Source of the DNA: Helicoverpa zea
Taxonomy: Eukaryota > Arthropoda > Insecta > Lepidoptera > Noctuidae
Reading direction: 5' to 3'
Assembly: GCF_022581195.2 (NCBI RefSeq)
Contig: NC_061462.1
Location: 4,836,001 to 4,900,000 of the forward strand
Length of the DNA: 64,000 nucleotides
Position numbers and translations under genes: made by a program. The notes below the pieces were generated by a model that was not told where the DNA came from, did no database searches, and saw only the letters and a program-made list of their open reading frames with translations. This document shows, piece after piece, positions 13,701 to 26,571 of this stretch; the first letter of the stretch is position 1; every line of letters starts with the position of its first letter.

Positions 13701-16700
13701 AAATTGCCGCATTCTCTGTCCATGAATATTGTATGAGTCGTCGGTACTGCGCGATCACTTCATCATAACGCTTGAAGGATAGGCAACGCATGCTCCATCC
13801 TATTTATCTAGGAGGGGCTTATTGACTGCCTGAATATGCATAGCAAGCCTTTCAGCCTCGGATAGGATTAATGCTTGTCTAGTTATTTGAACACTATAAT
13901 CTTGGGGTTTGTGGGTATTAATTTATGCTGAAGGATAGTTTCGGAGTTTGTGTGTGAATCCGTCCCGCATATTCAGCTTAATTCCACTGTAATGGAGAAA
14001 TACACAGCGGAGTCTACCTAATTTTACGCTATTAACATCAGTCGTTGGTATTTAAGTTTATGTATAGTTTAAGTTAAGGAATTAAATAATATGAAATTTA
14101 CTTGAAATTGGGAAGATGAAGTTGATATTATTTTGTACTGATACTTCTCAGCTCAAGCAATACTCATTGCTGAATATAGGAAGACTGTAATCCTAAATTG
14201 AAACAGACCCAAAATAAGCAATTTGACGTACGACAAAAAAAGAGACTTTCCTTGATGGACGAAAGGCTTCACAAATAGGGTTTCCATTCTTACTGTATCA
14301 TAAAAAACCTAATACAATCTCGAATAGGCACATACTTATTGTCGATAAAGTACAGTCGCAAAGATAAATTGCGTCATGTCGATACTGATCGAAAAGCGAA
14401 AAGGCTTTGAGACAAAGATATCTTCGTATTTCCATTTTGCCGATAACTGTATCAGAATACCATGCATTGGGATTGTTTTAATGTTGGGATGGTTCGAGTG
14501 GGATGGTTCGAGTTCAAGAAAGGGCAGAGGAGAAACCCATCTGTCTCGTTGGCAACGGTTTGAAATTTTGCAAGGGTATTCATGCATAGTTTACATCCTT
14601 TCCTTTTCAACAATTCGACAAAGACTTCCTATAGGACATTGTCAATAACGTTGGATTGTTTCCAAAATGTAATGGAAATGTGATGTATATTTTAAGTGTA
14701 AGTTTTTTATGTTTTATAGTAGCTACGTAAATTACAATAACTGGATCTTAAAAAAAATAATTTGAAGGTAATATAGTACCTCCATGTCCAATATGTATAT
14801 TATAGGGTGTAAAAAACTAGTTCCATTTTTCTTAAAGCGTGATTTCAAAAAGACTGTGTTACGTTATCGAACTGAGAAAGTTATACAATGGCAAGTAATC
14901 CGAACCTCTTATATAAGAAGTAAATACATTTACTTTGTGTTAGGTGTTATGAATAACAATGTACGATACTCGCCATATACTCACACAAAGTTTCGATGTA
15001 ATGTGTTATTGATCCATATTACATTACACTTTTTCTTCGAGACATTGTAACACAATCTACTTTAACAACGGTTGGCCGCTGTCCATTTTTATACTCCATA
15101 GATTACGTTTTAATATTCTTTCTAGAACATTTTTAAGAATATTTTATTAGTTTCCAAAGTTTTATACTGACGCGTCGTGGTAAGGGTTTGGAAATAATCC
15201 AATAAGAAGACATAGGGTGTTACGAAGTTTAGTGATTTTGGTAGTCGTAAATACAGGGTATCACCTTAGCTGAAAGTTATAAGGTGATGCTATAAACCCC
15301 TAAGAATCTGCACATTATATGGACTGTTTAATAGTCACTTCATTAAATATACCTACTTCAGATGTTTTCGTGAAATAGAAAATTGCTGACCAACAACGGT
15401 ACTTTAATTAAGATACTCAATGAAACATAAAAATACTTTTTCATATGCCTTTCAAATGCATACAAAAATATTTGAATATATCACAAAAGACAAAATTAAA
15501 ATGTATGACTTTTTCGGTATGTATAATTCCACAAACAAACAAAATCCGTTACACAAGTCAGGAGCAATAAATAACTATTAGCAGAACAGTATTTCATATT
15601 CAGCACTGCTTATAATTCAAAACGATTGCGTACAAACTCATGAAAAAAAGTTAATAGCCACTTCGTGTCATGAAAAAAAAAATCAAAACCGTAACATGGA
15701 TTACCGTGAAAACCGGCATTATGTGTTGTCATGCAACGGACTTGGAAAGCCGGGTATCAAAATAAACCAGTTTTTCAACGGAATCTCATAAATTACGCGA
15801 CATTCATCTTCTTGACACTTGAATAATACGGCCGGCCCCGGGACCCATTAGCCTTTAAACGAAACAATGGGTATAGGTGAAGAGCGGACTCCATGTCTGC
15901 ATGTCCATTATGTAAAGTTCACCAACAACCATGATTAGGTCGTTGACCCAATTTTTGGATGAGGTCGGATGACAGGCCAAATTAATTTGCATTATTTTAG
16001 CCTGTATAAATGTGCTGGAAATATGCTCAGTGAAATATAATAACACCGTTTCATTTTCCTCATGATGAGTAGTGCTCCAAATTTTGTAAACACTACCTAG
16101 AAATAAAATACCACGGCTTAAAGTAACGTGTGAAATTAATGTTTGGATAAAAGTGTCACACATTTAATGTTTTAGAAGGCGTAGCATTTTGAATTTTTAT
16201 GGCCTAAAATAGATAAATAAGCCGTTTGTTTAAAAATATTTCTATGCATCTTTTAACATGAACTTTTCGCTTAATAGTATCTTACTGAAGACAGCATTTT
16301 AATGTAGAAACGATTTCATGCAACTGTGATGGGGCCTTCATAAGTTGTGATGCTTATCACAGATGAGACAACGATTAAACTAAAAAGTTTCTGTGATAAA
16401 TTCACTGAATTTAAAAACTCCAAAGAACAATTCAGTGAATTATTCAAATTTTATTTTTGTCTGAACGACAGAACCATTTGGTACATTCGACCTAAGCCTT
16501 TCTTTATTTCTTCCAATTTATCAAAACAAACCTTTGAAAGGGTCTTTCTTTTATGCCATCATTTCAATATTTTTGATAAAAAATCGTTGTAGGTAAAACC
16601 TACCTGTTTCGAGGTTTTTTTGTGATACCTGTTCATTTATAAAATGTATTTTATGTCCTTTTGTGGACAGGGTTATTTATTTCCTTGTATAAAGTGGTTT

Positions 16701-19700
16701 TATTAATGTTTGTTTTTATTTTATGTTTATTTGAAGAGCGATTAATTGAAGCCTTACAATATTCAGTAGAATACGAGAACTCAAGCTGGTATTTAGTTAC
16801 GCTTTGCTGATTACGGGAATATTCTTCTTTGTTTTTCTCCGTATTCTATAAGAGCGTGAAAAAGGATTTGTTTGCTTTAGAATTAAAATATGCTTTTCAG
16901 TTTCTTATTGTTAGTTCAAAGCTTTGAGTTGCCATGATGGTAGGGTATTGACCCTTTCGTCGCGGAAGGTTTTATCATTCTATATATTTACATAAGTATA
17001 AATTTACGCTTCGGAAGAGTAAATTGGTAATATCTGTTAACCTATGTTAAATTGAGAGTTTAATTGACCTCCGTTTTTTGACATACTATTTCATCGTAAA
17101 AAAGACTGTAGGAAACAAAATTCAGGTGATCCTCCCTCTTAGGTACTATTAAAAGGTTCTTACCGTATTTGCCCGCGGTTTTTTTCCATGTCCACAGACA
17201 ATCCAGTTCTCATGGAGCTTATCACGTATAGTACGCGGTTTTTGCAGTCTCCATGTTTAATGGCGTGGAAACTGTGATAAATTACGCCTTAATGCTCTTT
17301 TTCTCCGGAGCGGGCCTATCGCTAAGTGGACCTTGTTTTATAGTCAGTAACGCATGCGTGCTTCCAGTAAAAAAAAAAAGTATTTTAATTTTCCCTTTGA
17401 AAATTTCATATGAGGTGGATTATCTTATGTGGTGAACAGTATGTTAGGTAATGCTGTTGAGTTTCTTTTGTTTCATGATTAAGGTTTGGAATGGTTCCTT
17501 TAGAAAATTAATGAGTACTTTGTTTGATAGACTACATTTTCCCTTGCTGAGATATATTTAGAATAATAGTAGCAGAAAGTATTATCTCCATAAATTTCAT
17601 CATCAATCAACAAAATTGACTGTTCAAGAAGCTCTACCCCATATTACATAAGTACATTGAAAATATTCAGAATGGTCAGAGAGTGCATCACCGAGGGAGC
17701 TTAATGATCCCAATTTTTCATGATTTAACATCAAAAGTACCACATTTTTTATTAAAATGAACACTTATTTATGTTCATAAAAGTAACATATTTATACGTA
17801 AACGCAAACATTATGAAAAATAATGTCCATTATGAAGTTTACGCCAGCTTGTCGCGGCGACCAAAATCTATAGTTCCATTACATCCAGTTTATGGAATAC
17901 GAGCACCGTTATAACAGGTCCTTTTACCGAAGGTGCGGTATTCGCTCCATACTTTCCATAAACATCAATATTCAAATACGTGGCCTCTAAAAACTCATAT
18001 GGTCCAGGTTTTTATGACGGGGTATTTTTCATCGCCTGAATATTAAAGCGGAAATCCCGCGCGGATCGTAGCTCCAATTGAGCCATATTTTCACAGGCCG
18101 ACCTTTGAATATTCTATTGAGGTTGAAAGCCTCCTGACCGAACTGTTTGAGCAACAGCAAAGCAAACTCACAGTACGATGAACACCGCCAACATTGCTTC
18201 AATTCGCCCTTACAAAAGTCGATACGTAAGCTAATTTTTCAACCAGAAATTGCTTTATTGAAAGTATTCGCTACAAGAACTTCTTGAAATATTATTTTTT
18301 TCTGCTCAACTAAATTCTTAAAGGCCTCCAATACTTTGAGGTTGTATAAATATTGCCTTACCTTTTCAATTTTACTTGCTCAATTGGGTAGTCCGTAAGT
18401 ATAATTTCTTGCTATTTTACTAAAGCATCAAATAACGGAGTTCGATAACTTTAGTGAGTAATTTTGACAAGCATCAGATTATAGCTGGTAGAGATTAAAC
18501 TGTTGACGCGAAGTAGGTAATTTATTTCAATTAATTCAGCGACGTGACGCCCCGACAGATTCACTGAATCATTTTTCTCGTCGGCAAAGCGAAGACGTTG
18601 ACAAATGAGCAAATTATTCGGTCACTTCACTACATGTCACTGCGTAAAAAGCAGGACAGAAAAAAGGAGGCTGTATTTTCTGTTGTGTTTCGATTTTCCG
18701 CGTTTTTTCGGACGTGGAAAAATTGTGTTTATTAACAGTCTCGTCGCTGTGCGGCCCTAGAGATATGGGGACTGAAACCGCTAATATTTCAAACTGAAAA
18801 ATCACTGTCGATTTACTGCAGTGAAACGTTATAGATAAAAATTGACCGTTCTCAGCGATTCCGCTTCTCTCGGACGCAATATTTCAGGGCGGGTCGACGA
18901 TACTTACGGCTTACGAAGATGTTAATTTTTAAACCCTCGTCTTAAGTGAACGCTGAAAAACTGTAAAGTGAGCGTTAAAAATTGAAGCAAAAAACTTCGT
19001 TTTGCAGGTCGTTGAGGGAAATTATTAACTTGGCTACAGTTTCCTTCAGTAAAGCTAGACTGAAATAAATAGATAGGAACTACTTACTACTTACTAAAAT
19101 GATCTCTCGTACCATACTAAAATTCAAAACATAATCGCGTTGAAAGCTAGGTCAATACAGTAGTGCGATTTTCCATTTCTTTATAATAGCTTTATAATAG
19201 CAGGAATTGAACAAAAACATTATTTCAATTCCTGTTATTAAAATCGCTATTGGCAGCAGATTGGCAACAACACCAATAAAGGGTGAGAACAAAAATATAC
19301 AATTACGGACATTGCTGGCATAATTTGCACGTTTCCGTAAAACCCTGAAAATATTCAACGCACAAAGAGCAGATATTGCCCGTAGTTATTATGATAAATA
19401 ATGGTCTTTAGGTAAAACAGCAATATTGAAAGTAATAATGAGCTCAGTGGACGGCCAAGTAATGAAAACAGATGAGGTTAGGGGAAGAAAATTTTTCAAA
19501 CAAATGAAATTACGCACCTAGCAACAGTCCTGCTTATCTGTCTACTGAATTTCTTATGCAGTTATGGTTTTTATTGCTGAGCGGTTAAAGTTGATTATGG
19601 TATGATATTTTTGAAATGGCGCAATTTATACGCAGCTTTTGTTTTTTACGCGTTTCCTAATGCTACGGGGATAACGTAGGCATGTGACTATAACGTGCGA

Positions 19701-21360
19701 CTTAATTAATGTCACTTGATTAACCTATTCGTATTAATTTTGCACTTAATGATTCCGAATGAAAAACGTTGTGAAATAAAACTAATTACTTGGAACAAGT
19801 GGCCGTCGAAAAAGTCAATTTATTCTAACTAACGAAGAACATTTTATTAAATTTTAAGTTGCCGTGCATTGTTGTCTGGTTTCGCTGAATCTAATTTGAG
19901 CGAACCTGACAGTTTTCAAACGTCAAAGACCACGTTTTACGATTAGGTTTTAAAATATGCATGTTTTATGAACATTTTGTAAAGAAAAATGCGATTATGT
20001 ATGTTTCGTGCATTAACAAAAGCATATTAACAATTCATGACACAGTAAAATAAAATCTAAAAACAGGCAAATCTTTAAATTTATCTTAATGTTTTCTCGA
20101 CAATACTCATAAGCCTGAATCTTTTCCCATACCTACCTGACGATTTCAACGCCACGAATTGCGAAGAACCAAAATTAAATCATCAAATCTAAAATTAAAG
20201 ATAAAAAAAAATACAGTTTATGGCTTACTGTATAAAACCTACAGGGTTATAACTTTTATAACGACAACGCCAAGAGACAAGAACAAGGCGCGGGTTTGTC
20301 TGATAGCTTATAAAAGGGTGCGTTTTAAATATTCTAAGATACGGATAATAATGATGGGCGGAGAAACTTAATTTAGAGGCGGTTCTACGTATTTTAGGTC
20401 GCTCTTTTATTGTTTAATACCAGTGTTCCTTTTACTTTCGAAGGCGATGTAATTAAACTTAGTGATTTTTTTTTGTTTGTAATTGGCTTTTGAGCTCGAT
20501 TTTTAAATTGCATGAACCGTTTAATTTGAATTAATTAGCTACGTAAGATGTTATTGATCAAGACTAATATTCCTAAAAAAAGGTACTGAAGATTGAAATC
20601 TGAATTTAAGAGGATTTAAATTCAAATCTTTATTCACGTATTTGATTAAAAAGAATAAGATGCGCCATCATTAATAAAAAAAAGAATTTATTTCGTCTGA
20701 TCGTTTTATTTCGATTGCACTGTCGACGATTACCAGGTACAAATGTGCGTACTATGGTACGAGCATAAATATGAAACTCACTTAAACGTTCGTTTTATTA
20801 CAAGGTAATGCCCCCTTTTAATAGTACTTCAACATAACGTGCGAAATGTGGGAGCGCTGTTGGCACTCCTCCGATTAATCCTACGGGAAAAACAAGCAGT
20901 GTATAATTAATCAATATTATATGACTTTTAAGCGAGCTTGAAATACGTACCTCCATATAAACCAAAGTGAATCACGTTATTCACAATTTGCAAGTTACGG
21001 AGCTTGAAACTCATTTGCAATTTCTTCTGGTAACTTTTTAAACCAATCAAAGTTATTATGAATGAGCCTTGTACCAATAATGTTACTTTTGCTCCTTTTA
21101 CGTTGAGTAAAGGTCATTTAGTTCATTTGAGTGAAGTTACGATATACTGGTAACAGGTATTTAAGTTTGTGTACATATTGCTGGTCACTGATCAACAGTT
21201 TATTACGAGTATTTATTTCAAAAATAAGGAGGTTCTGAATTTAGACATCCTATTTTTATTTTGAATTGAGTTAAAAAAAACGGTGAGTTTGAAAAAGACT
21301 CATACAACGCACAACATTTCGTATAGCACATAATCTGCTTTAGCAGTCATCTATAGATCC
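10732..21360. other. Long gene-free stretch
   Basis: About 10.6 kb of AT-rich DNA without any coding region I can support. Small structures inside are a tandem duplication of GGGATGGTTCGAGT at 14486-14513, a short stem ATCACCTTA/TAAGGTGAT at 15260-15288, and a hairpin at 19196-19239. The stretch would fit a large intron or intergenic DNA. Confidence 0.55.
19196..19239. repeat. Short imperfect hairpin
   Basis: Arms AATAGCAGGAATTGA and its near complement (one mismatch) surround a 14-nt loop. The left side is preceded by a tandem copy of TTTATAATAGC. Confidence 0.5.
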
Positions 21361-21566
21361 TACTAATATTATAAACGCGAAAGTTTGTATGTATGGATGT
21401 ATGGATGTTTGTTACTCTTTCACGCAAAAACTACTGAATGGATTTTAATGAAACTTTACAATAATATAGCTTATACATCAGAATAACACATAGGCTACAA
21501 TTTGTAAACATATTGTTCGAAATACTAAACCTGCGCAGCCGAAGTCGCGGGCACCAGCTAGTATTT
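21361..21566 (-). mobile_element. Retroposon fragment, minus orientation
   Basis: It reads in reverse as CTAGCTGGTGCCCGCGACTT, then the body, ending in a CATACATAC-like stretch and AACTTTCGCGTTTATAATAT. The same organisation occurs in plus orientation at 59530-59720, and more diverged at 37433-37632 and 51663-51855. It is a common lepidopteran interspersed family with no coding capacity. Confidence 0.65.
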
Positions 21567-23160
21567 GATATTAAGATTCGGCAAGCCAATACCCAGAAAG
21601 TCAAATACCAAGTATTCCGAAAGTCACGTCACTTATTCAGGCGCTAGGCTGTGAAGGTGAGGTAAATGCTAAATAATATAGTAGGAGTAAGTATTCAGCA
21701 GTAGTACCTGACTACACCCATATAGTCTGAGACCATGGAGTAAGATATTAGCGGAGATACCATAAGACGGGTAGGTCCGACACCATCATCTACGTCAGAT
21801 ACCTACGTCCGGTGGCGTGTAGGTGTGAAAAGCTCCATTACGAATGAACTTACCAAGTGTTCGGGTTCTTTGACTCGCTTGTCGACGATTTTTGTTTTAC
21901 CAAAAATTTAATGGATGAGGATAGAGCCAGGAACGTTCCTAGTCCCCCGAACTCCCGCATTTTGGCGACGCTACTTTCTTAGAGGATCCTCCAGAGAGTT
22001 ATGATATCTCCGCTCGTCTTTTTATTCTCCATGACTGAGACCTAGGTTCATTATACTTAGTTAGATATTGGTTAACCAGATAATTAAAGCTACAATTATA
22101 ATGCGATGCTGTTTGAATAAAGGACGTACTTGGTAAATATAATTAAAAACCGCCATGAATAATGTGAATAAGTATGTGTTGGTGCGACATTAATCACTAT
22201 AATTAGTCTGCGGTCGCCACCAGACACTCTACAATTTGTACGGATAAAATACTGCTTTTATATTAATTTTGTAGGTGTGCTGTGCCTGTATGAAAATTTT
22301 GTCTGGATAGTGTAACTGGTATTTTTAAAAAGAAAATAAACTGAAATAATTTATTTAGATTTGTTTGACCCAAACACCTTCAAACTTCAGTAGTCACATT
22401 GATTTGATGTTATAAATTTGTAAAAATCTATCAATATTATTTTGTAAAATTAAGTTACTGAAAACTTCTGATTTACACTCTTATCTAAGCACTCCCAAAA
22501 CAGACTTCAAAGATATAGATTGCAAAAGAGAAACTTAGCATATACCTAAATAAATGCACGACAATTGAATGTAAAATTATTTATGCAATATAAATTAAAG
22601 CCACAACTTTTACCAATTTTCTGCCAAAATAATATATTTTTAAATCCACTTTTCTATAAAAAAAATACTCGCAGCTTAAAACAAATGCTATCAGTAAACT
22701 TCCAAAGTTCAGTGACCCGTATCCGCGTGACGTCATCATTCGTGACAGGCACGCAGGCACGCATGTCACGCCGCGGCTGACGCTTTATTTCCTATATATT
22801 AGTCGAACATAAATTTCAACACCCTGTAATCCACTAGTGTGTTTTTTAAATGTAATTAATTTAATTTTTGTTGTTTCTATTGTTAGTGTCAAATATGTTG
22901 TTAGCGTTTGCTGTAAAATTTTGTTTGCGAAAATAAGTAGGTATGAATTGTTTTTGATTAGCAGGGTAATTGTAAATGCCTGCGATCGTTAATTTTGCAA
23001 GTCGGTTTAAGCACCTATCATAATAACTTAGTCGTTTTTTGTGCTAAGCATCTGAACAATATGTCATTAATTGCAAAATATATTACCTATACTATAATAT
23101 TGTTTAGGTAAGTTTGATTATACTAAAAACCAAAAAGAGCAAAATTACAAAATATTATCC
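21567..23160. other. Gene-free stretch with old repeat module
   Basis: No gene seen. 22690-22790 carries a diverged version of a module (CGCGTGACGTCATC, then CGCATGTCACGC) that recurs at about 23250, 24730 and 25510. Confidence 0.5.
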
Positions 23161-23427
23161 CGGTGTAAAACTTACATCAGGCAGTAAGTTTACCAAATGA
23201 AAATGATCACGATAGGACGTAAACTTAGTAGAGTGAAAAGGTGAAACGCGTCATTTCCGTGTGATTTCAGTGTTCACAGTCATGCATGTCACGCAGCGTC
23301 AATGCTTTCAAACAAAACCTTTTTAATAAACTCACACTCCTTTGATGTGTTTGATATCAAAAGTCGGACATTATTGTAAGATTTTTTATAAAAAAAGAGG
23401 AGTCAAAGGCCTTTTTGTTGTATTTTT
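23161..23427 (+). repeat. Direct repeat, copy 1
   Basis: Sequence from GTAAAACTTACATCAGGCAG through GATCACGATAGGACGTAAAC, TGCATGTCACGCAGCGTCAA and AAAGTCGGAC is about 90% repeated at 24452-24499 plus 24676-24913. It lies immediately left of the 774-bp inverted-repeat element. Confidence 0.8.
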
Positions 23428-23704
23428 AACCGACTTCCCAAAAAGGAGGAGGTTATCAATTCGGCCGGTATGTTTTTTTTTTTTTTTTTTTTTTCTATGT
23501 ATGTACATCGATTACTCCGAGGTTTATAGACCGATTTACGTGATTCTTTTTTTGTTCGACTCGGAATAGCTGCCAGTTGGTCCCATAGTCATCAGGTCAG
23601 GATCTGATGATGGAAACCCTGAGAAATCGAGGGCAACCTTCGAAAGTTGTAGGCATACATAGGGTACAAACTTGACACTCAGGTGTACGCCTAAAAGCAC
23701 TATT

Positions 23705-23955
23705 CAACTGTGAAGATTTGGAGCTGATCTGATGATGGAAACTAGAGAGGGTCGAGGGAACTCGACAACTGAATATGTAAACTACCTCGTGTTTGGGCTT
23801 AAATTATTTGTATTGACAAGACCTTTGCAACAGTGAAGGTTTGGAGCTGACCTGATGATGGAGACCAGAGAAAGTAAGTCGAGGGAACTCGACAACTGAA
23901 TATGTAAAATACCTCGTATTTGGACGTATATTCTTTGTATTGATGAGAACTTCTC
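23705..23955 (+). repeat. Two tandem 123-bp units inside the element
   Basis: Each unit has the core GGAGCTGA(C/T)CTGATGATGG, then GTCGAGGGAACTCGACAACT (itself a small palindrome) and TATTTGTATTGACAAG. Units start at 23705 and 23828. The related copy near 35.7 kb has three units. Confidence 0.85.
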
Positions 23956-24027
23956 ACTTGTATGGATAGTGACAACTATTCGTATCACTGAAAAGCTTTA
24001 AATAAAAAACTTTTTTACAAAAAAATT

Positions 24028-24200
24028 AAACCGACTTCCCAAAACACTAAAAAGCAAAAAAAAAAACTATTTTTAGGTGCATCGGCCTAGAAGTCGGTGG
24101 CAAAATTAACTTAGTAACATCCATTAGACACCGACTTCTAGGCCGATGCACCTAAAAATAGTTTTTTTTTTTGCTTTTTAGTGTTTTGGGAAGTCGGTTT
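24028..24200. repeat. Perfect 72-bp inverted repeat (hairpin)
   Basis: The left arm 24028-24099 and right arm 24129-24200 are exact reverse complements, including an 11-nt A/T run, around a 29-nt loop. It forms the right terminus of the element. Confidence 0.95.
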
Positions 24201-24242
24201 TTGACATCTATGAAAGCATTTATATACCTACTGAAAAACTTT

Positions 24243-24420
24243 ATATCATCATCATCAGCCTATCGCAGTCCACTGCTGGACATAGGCCTCTCCAAGTGCA
24301 CGCCACTGAGATCGATTTTCGGCTTCTCGCATCCAGCTCCTGCCAGCCGTCTTGCGCAAGTCATCACTCCACCGTGCCTGAGGACGTCCTACACTACGTT
24401 TGCCGAGTTGATTTATATAC
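24243..24420 (+). repeat. Dispersed lepidopteran repeat, longer copy
   Basis: (ATC)n, then CAGCCTATCGCAGTCCACTG, TGGACATAGGCCTCTCC and GCTCCTGCCAGCCGTCTTGC. It is the same family as 9284-9372 but extends further, to TTTGCCGAGTTGAT. Confidence 0.75.
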
Positions 24421-24576
24421 ACACTAAAAAATATTATAAAAATATTTAATGGAGTAAAACTTACATTAGGAAGTATGACGTATTTATCAAATGATGACCT
24501 TGAAGACCTGAACAGATTTCCAACAAACAGCTAAAAACACTCCCGACTGACATTCCTTTTAAACAAAAAAAAAAAC

Positions 24577-24677
24577 CGCATTACAATCGGATCATCCGTT
24601 TGGGAGCTACGATGCCACACACACACACACACACGTCAAACTTATAACACCCCGTTGTTTTTGCGTCGGGGGTTAAA
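24577..24677 (+). mobile_element. Short element ending GCGTCGGGGGTTAAA
   Basis: CCGCATTACAATCGGATCATCCGTTTGGGAGC precedes a (CA)n tract (24616-24634), then ACACCCCGTTGTTTTTGCG and GTCGGGGGTTAAA. I know this combination as a recurrent non-coding moth repeat. It interrupts the second copy of the direct repeat. Confidence 0.55.
24616..24634 (+). repeat. (CA)n microsatellite
   Basis: Uninterrupted CA dinucleotides, about 9.5 units. Confidence 0.95.
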
Positions 24678-25166
24678 AATGATCACGATAGGACATAAAC
24701 TTCGTAGAGTGAAAAGGTAAAACGCGTCATTTCCGTGTAATTTCAGTATTTCAGTCATGCATGTCACGCAGCGTCAATGCTTTCAAACAAAACCTTTTTG
24801 ATATACTCGTGTTTCAGAGGCACACTCGTTTGATGTGTTTGATGTCAAGAGTCGGACAATATTGTAAGATTTTTAATGAAATCGTAATCAAAAACCTTTT
24901 TGTCATATATTTTACGTAAATTGTGAACGTTGTAGTGATTGTTCGGTGTTTCAGTGGTTCTTAATTAAAAAACTGGAGTACATCTAAGATTACCCACACA
25001 CTCCAGAACATTTTAGTTTATTGGTAAACAGTCAGCCAACCCGATGGTTAGTAGAATTTTTCCTATCATTTCCATTCTGTTTGATACCGGCGAAATACCT
25101 GATCTTTGTAATGTGCATCCTGCCATTCATTCTGTATAGGACTGATTTATGCCCCATGCAAACTAA

Positions 25167-25255
25167 CGGCCATCATCATCATCATCATCTCAGTCATAGG
25201 AGGTCCACTGCTGAACATAGGCCTCCCCCTTAGATCTCCACAGATACCTGTTGGA
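25167..25255 (+). repeat. Diverged copy of the TGGACATAGGCC-type repeat
   Basis: (CAT)n, then GGTCCACTGCTGAACATAGG, CCTCCCCCTTAGATCTCCAC and a short tail. Same layout as 9284-9372 with different 3' part. Confidence 0.65.
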
Positions 25256-25270
25256 GGAGACAGCCTATAA

Positions 25271-26571
25271 TCTATTTTTTTTAAAAGATGGTGAATTTAA
25301 TTGTTCTGCATTCGTCCGTAAGTGTTTCAGAGGCGTACGTATGGTAAAACAAAATTAAATAAGGTCCTAAGTTGTTGCTATTTTATTTTCAAAAGTCACG
25401 CACTGTAAGTAACGACAATATGAAGCCACATTAGCTAATATCGAAAGTAAAATTAAATCATTATTTACCCTAATATGATGAATGACCGACCATTTTTGAG
25501 TGTCAAGCTGACCCATATGCTACAGTTCAATTCGGAGTCACATGCAAGTCACGCTACGCACGTGTCAACACTTTTTAATTGTTGAAGAATTTGACTTAAT
25601 TACTTTTTTATTAATTATCATTTTGATATTTTTGTTGAAATGTAAACACAAATAGTAAAATGGCAGAAGGGAGAAAAACAAATCGCCATGCTCCTCACGT
25701 TCAAACACCCTAAGCACGTAAAATATTAATTCTATCCCCATCATTACCTGCAGTCGTATCCATAATAAGATTTCATAAAAGCAGGAGCATTTCCTAACAA
25801 AATTCAACTTTTCTCTGCACTTGGTTCGTCACGGAATCCATCACGTTTCTCGGTCCCCGGCTGAGGCAATTTGCTCCAATTAGCCTAACGTTCTGCCCAT
25901 CTCCGATTACTTTTAACGAGGGCACTCGATTATCAATGGCTAGAGCTTTAGTTTTATTTATTTATCGAATTGTGTTGTGTTATGAATGTGGTATCGATTT
26001 GACGGGATACGCCTTTCAGCTGTTTTGATTCACACACGGTTGTTATGCCATGTTCATTTCTTAAGGGTTTGAGATATCTAATAGAAAAAGGAATCCTTAA
26101 ACATATCTGTCAAGGTTTTTCTATAACGAAAAAGTTTTATTTTATTCCCAGAGAGGTTTCTTTCTAAGTACCTCTTAAGTCGTTTTAGAAATTGATAAAT
26201 GCCAACAAATTAACAACACTTAATTGCTTTATTGCCAACTGGGTAATAAATAGAGCGTCGTCTGTACCAAATTCCTTTTCAGTTGGGTTTTTAGGTCACA
26301 GTTTGTCAATAAGAATTTCTAGAACGTTCGCTAAGATGACCTCTTTACATAATGTTTGAAACAGTTTTCAAGAGACGAGCTTTTCGCTTTTGTATGGATA
26401 AAGCAACGTTTGCATTATTTTTATGATTGACGATTGAATAGCTTTCTCATACAAACAGTAAAACTATCCATTATGTATATTGTTTTTTTTTTGCAATGAG
26501 TAATAATATATTTTATTATGATTTTTGATTCTAAAAGTAAAAACTACTGAACTTATTATATATATGAACTG
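25271..26571. other. Gene-free stretch
   Basis: No gene seen. About 25500-25560 contains the fourth, most diverged instance of the GTCACGC module discussed for 22.7-25.6 kb. Confidence 0.55.

Larger units (their letters stand above)
23428..24200 (+). mobile_element. Inverted-repeat element of the 'ACCGACTTCCC' family, complete-looking copy
   Basis: Both ends carry AACCGACTTCCCAAAA in inverted orientation (left at 23428, right ending at 24200). It has no coding capacity. The body includes a run of over 20 T (23472-23494), two tandem 123-bp units from 23705, and a right end that is a perfect 72-bp hairpin. A related copy lies at 35508-36293. It behaves as a non-autonomous DNA element; the mobilising transposase is not identifiable here. 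Confidence 0.75.
24452..24913 (+). repeat. Direct repeat, copy 2, interrupted
   Basis: Homologous to 23161-23427 in two pieces (24452-24499 and 24676-24913), with an inserted segment (about 24500-24675) between them. Shared strings include TGCATGTCACGCAGCGTCAA and CTTTCAAACAAAACCTTTTT. Confidence 0.8.
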
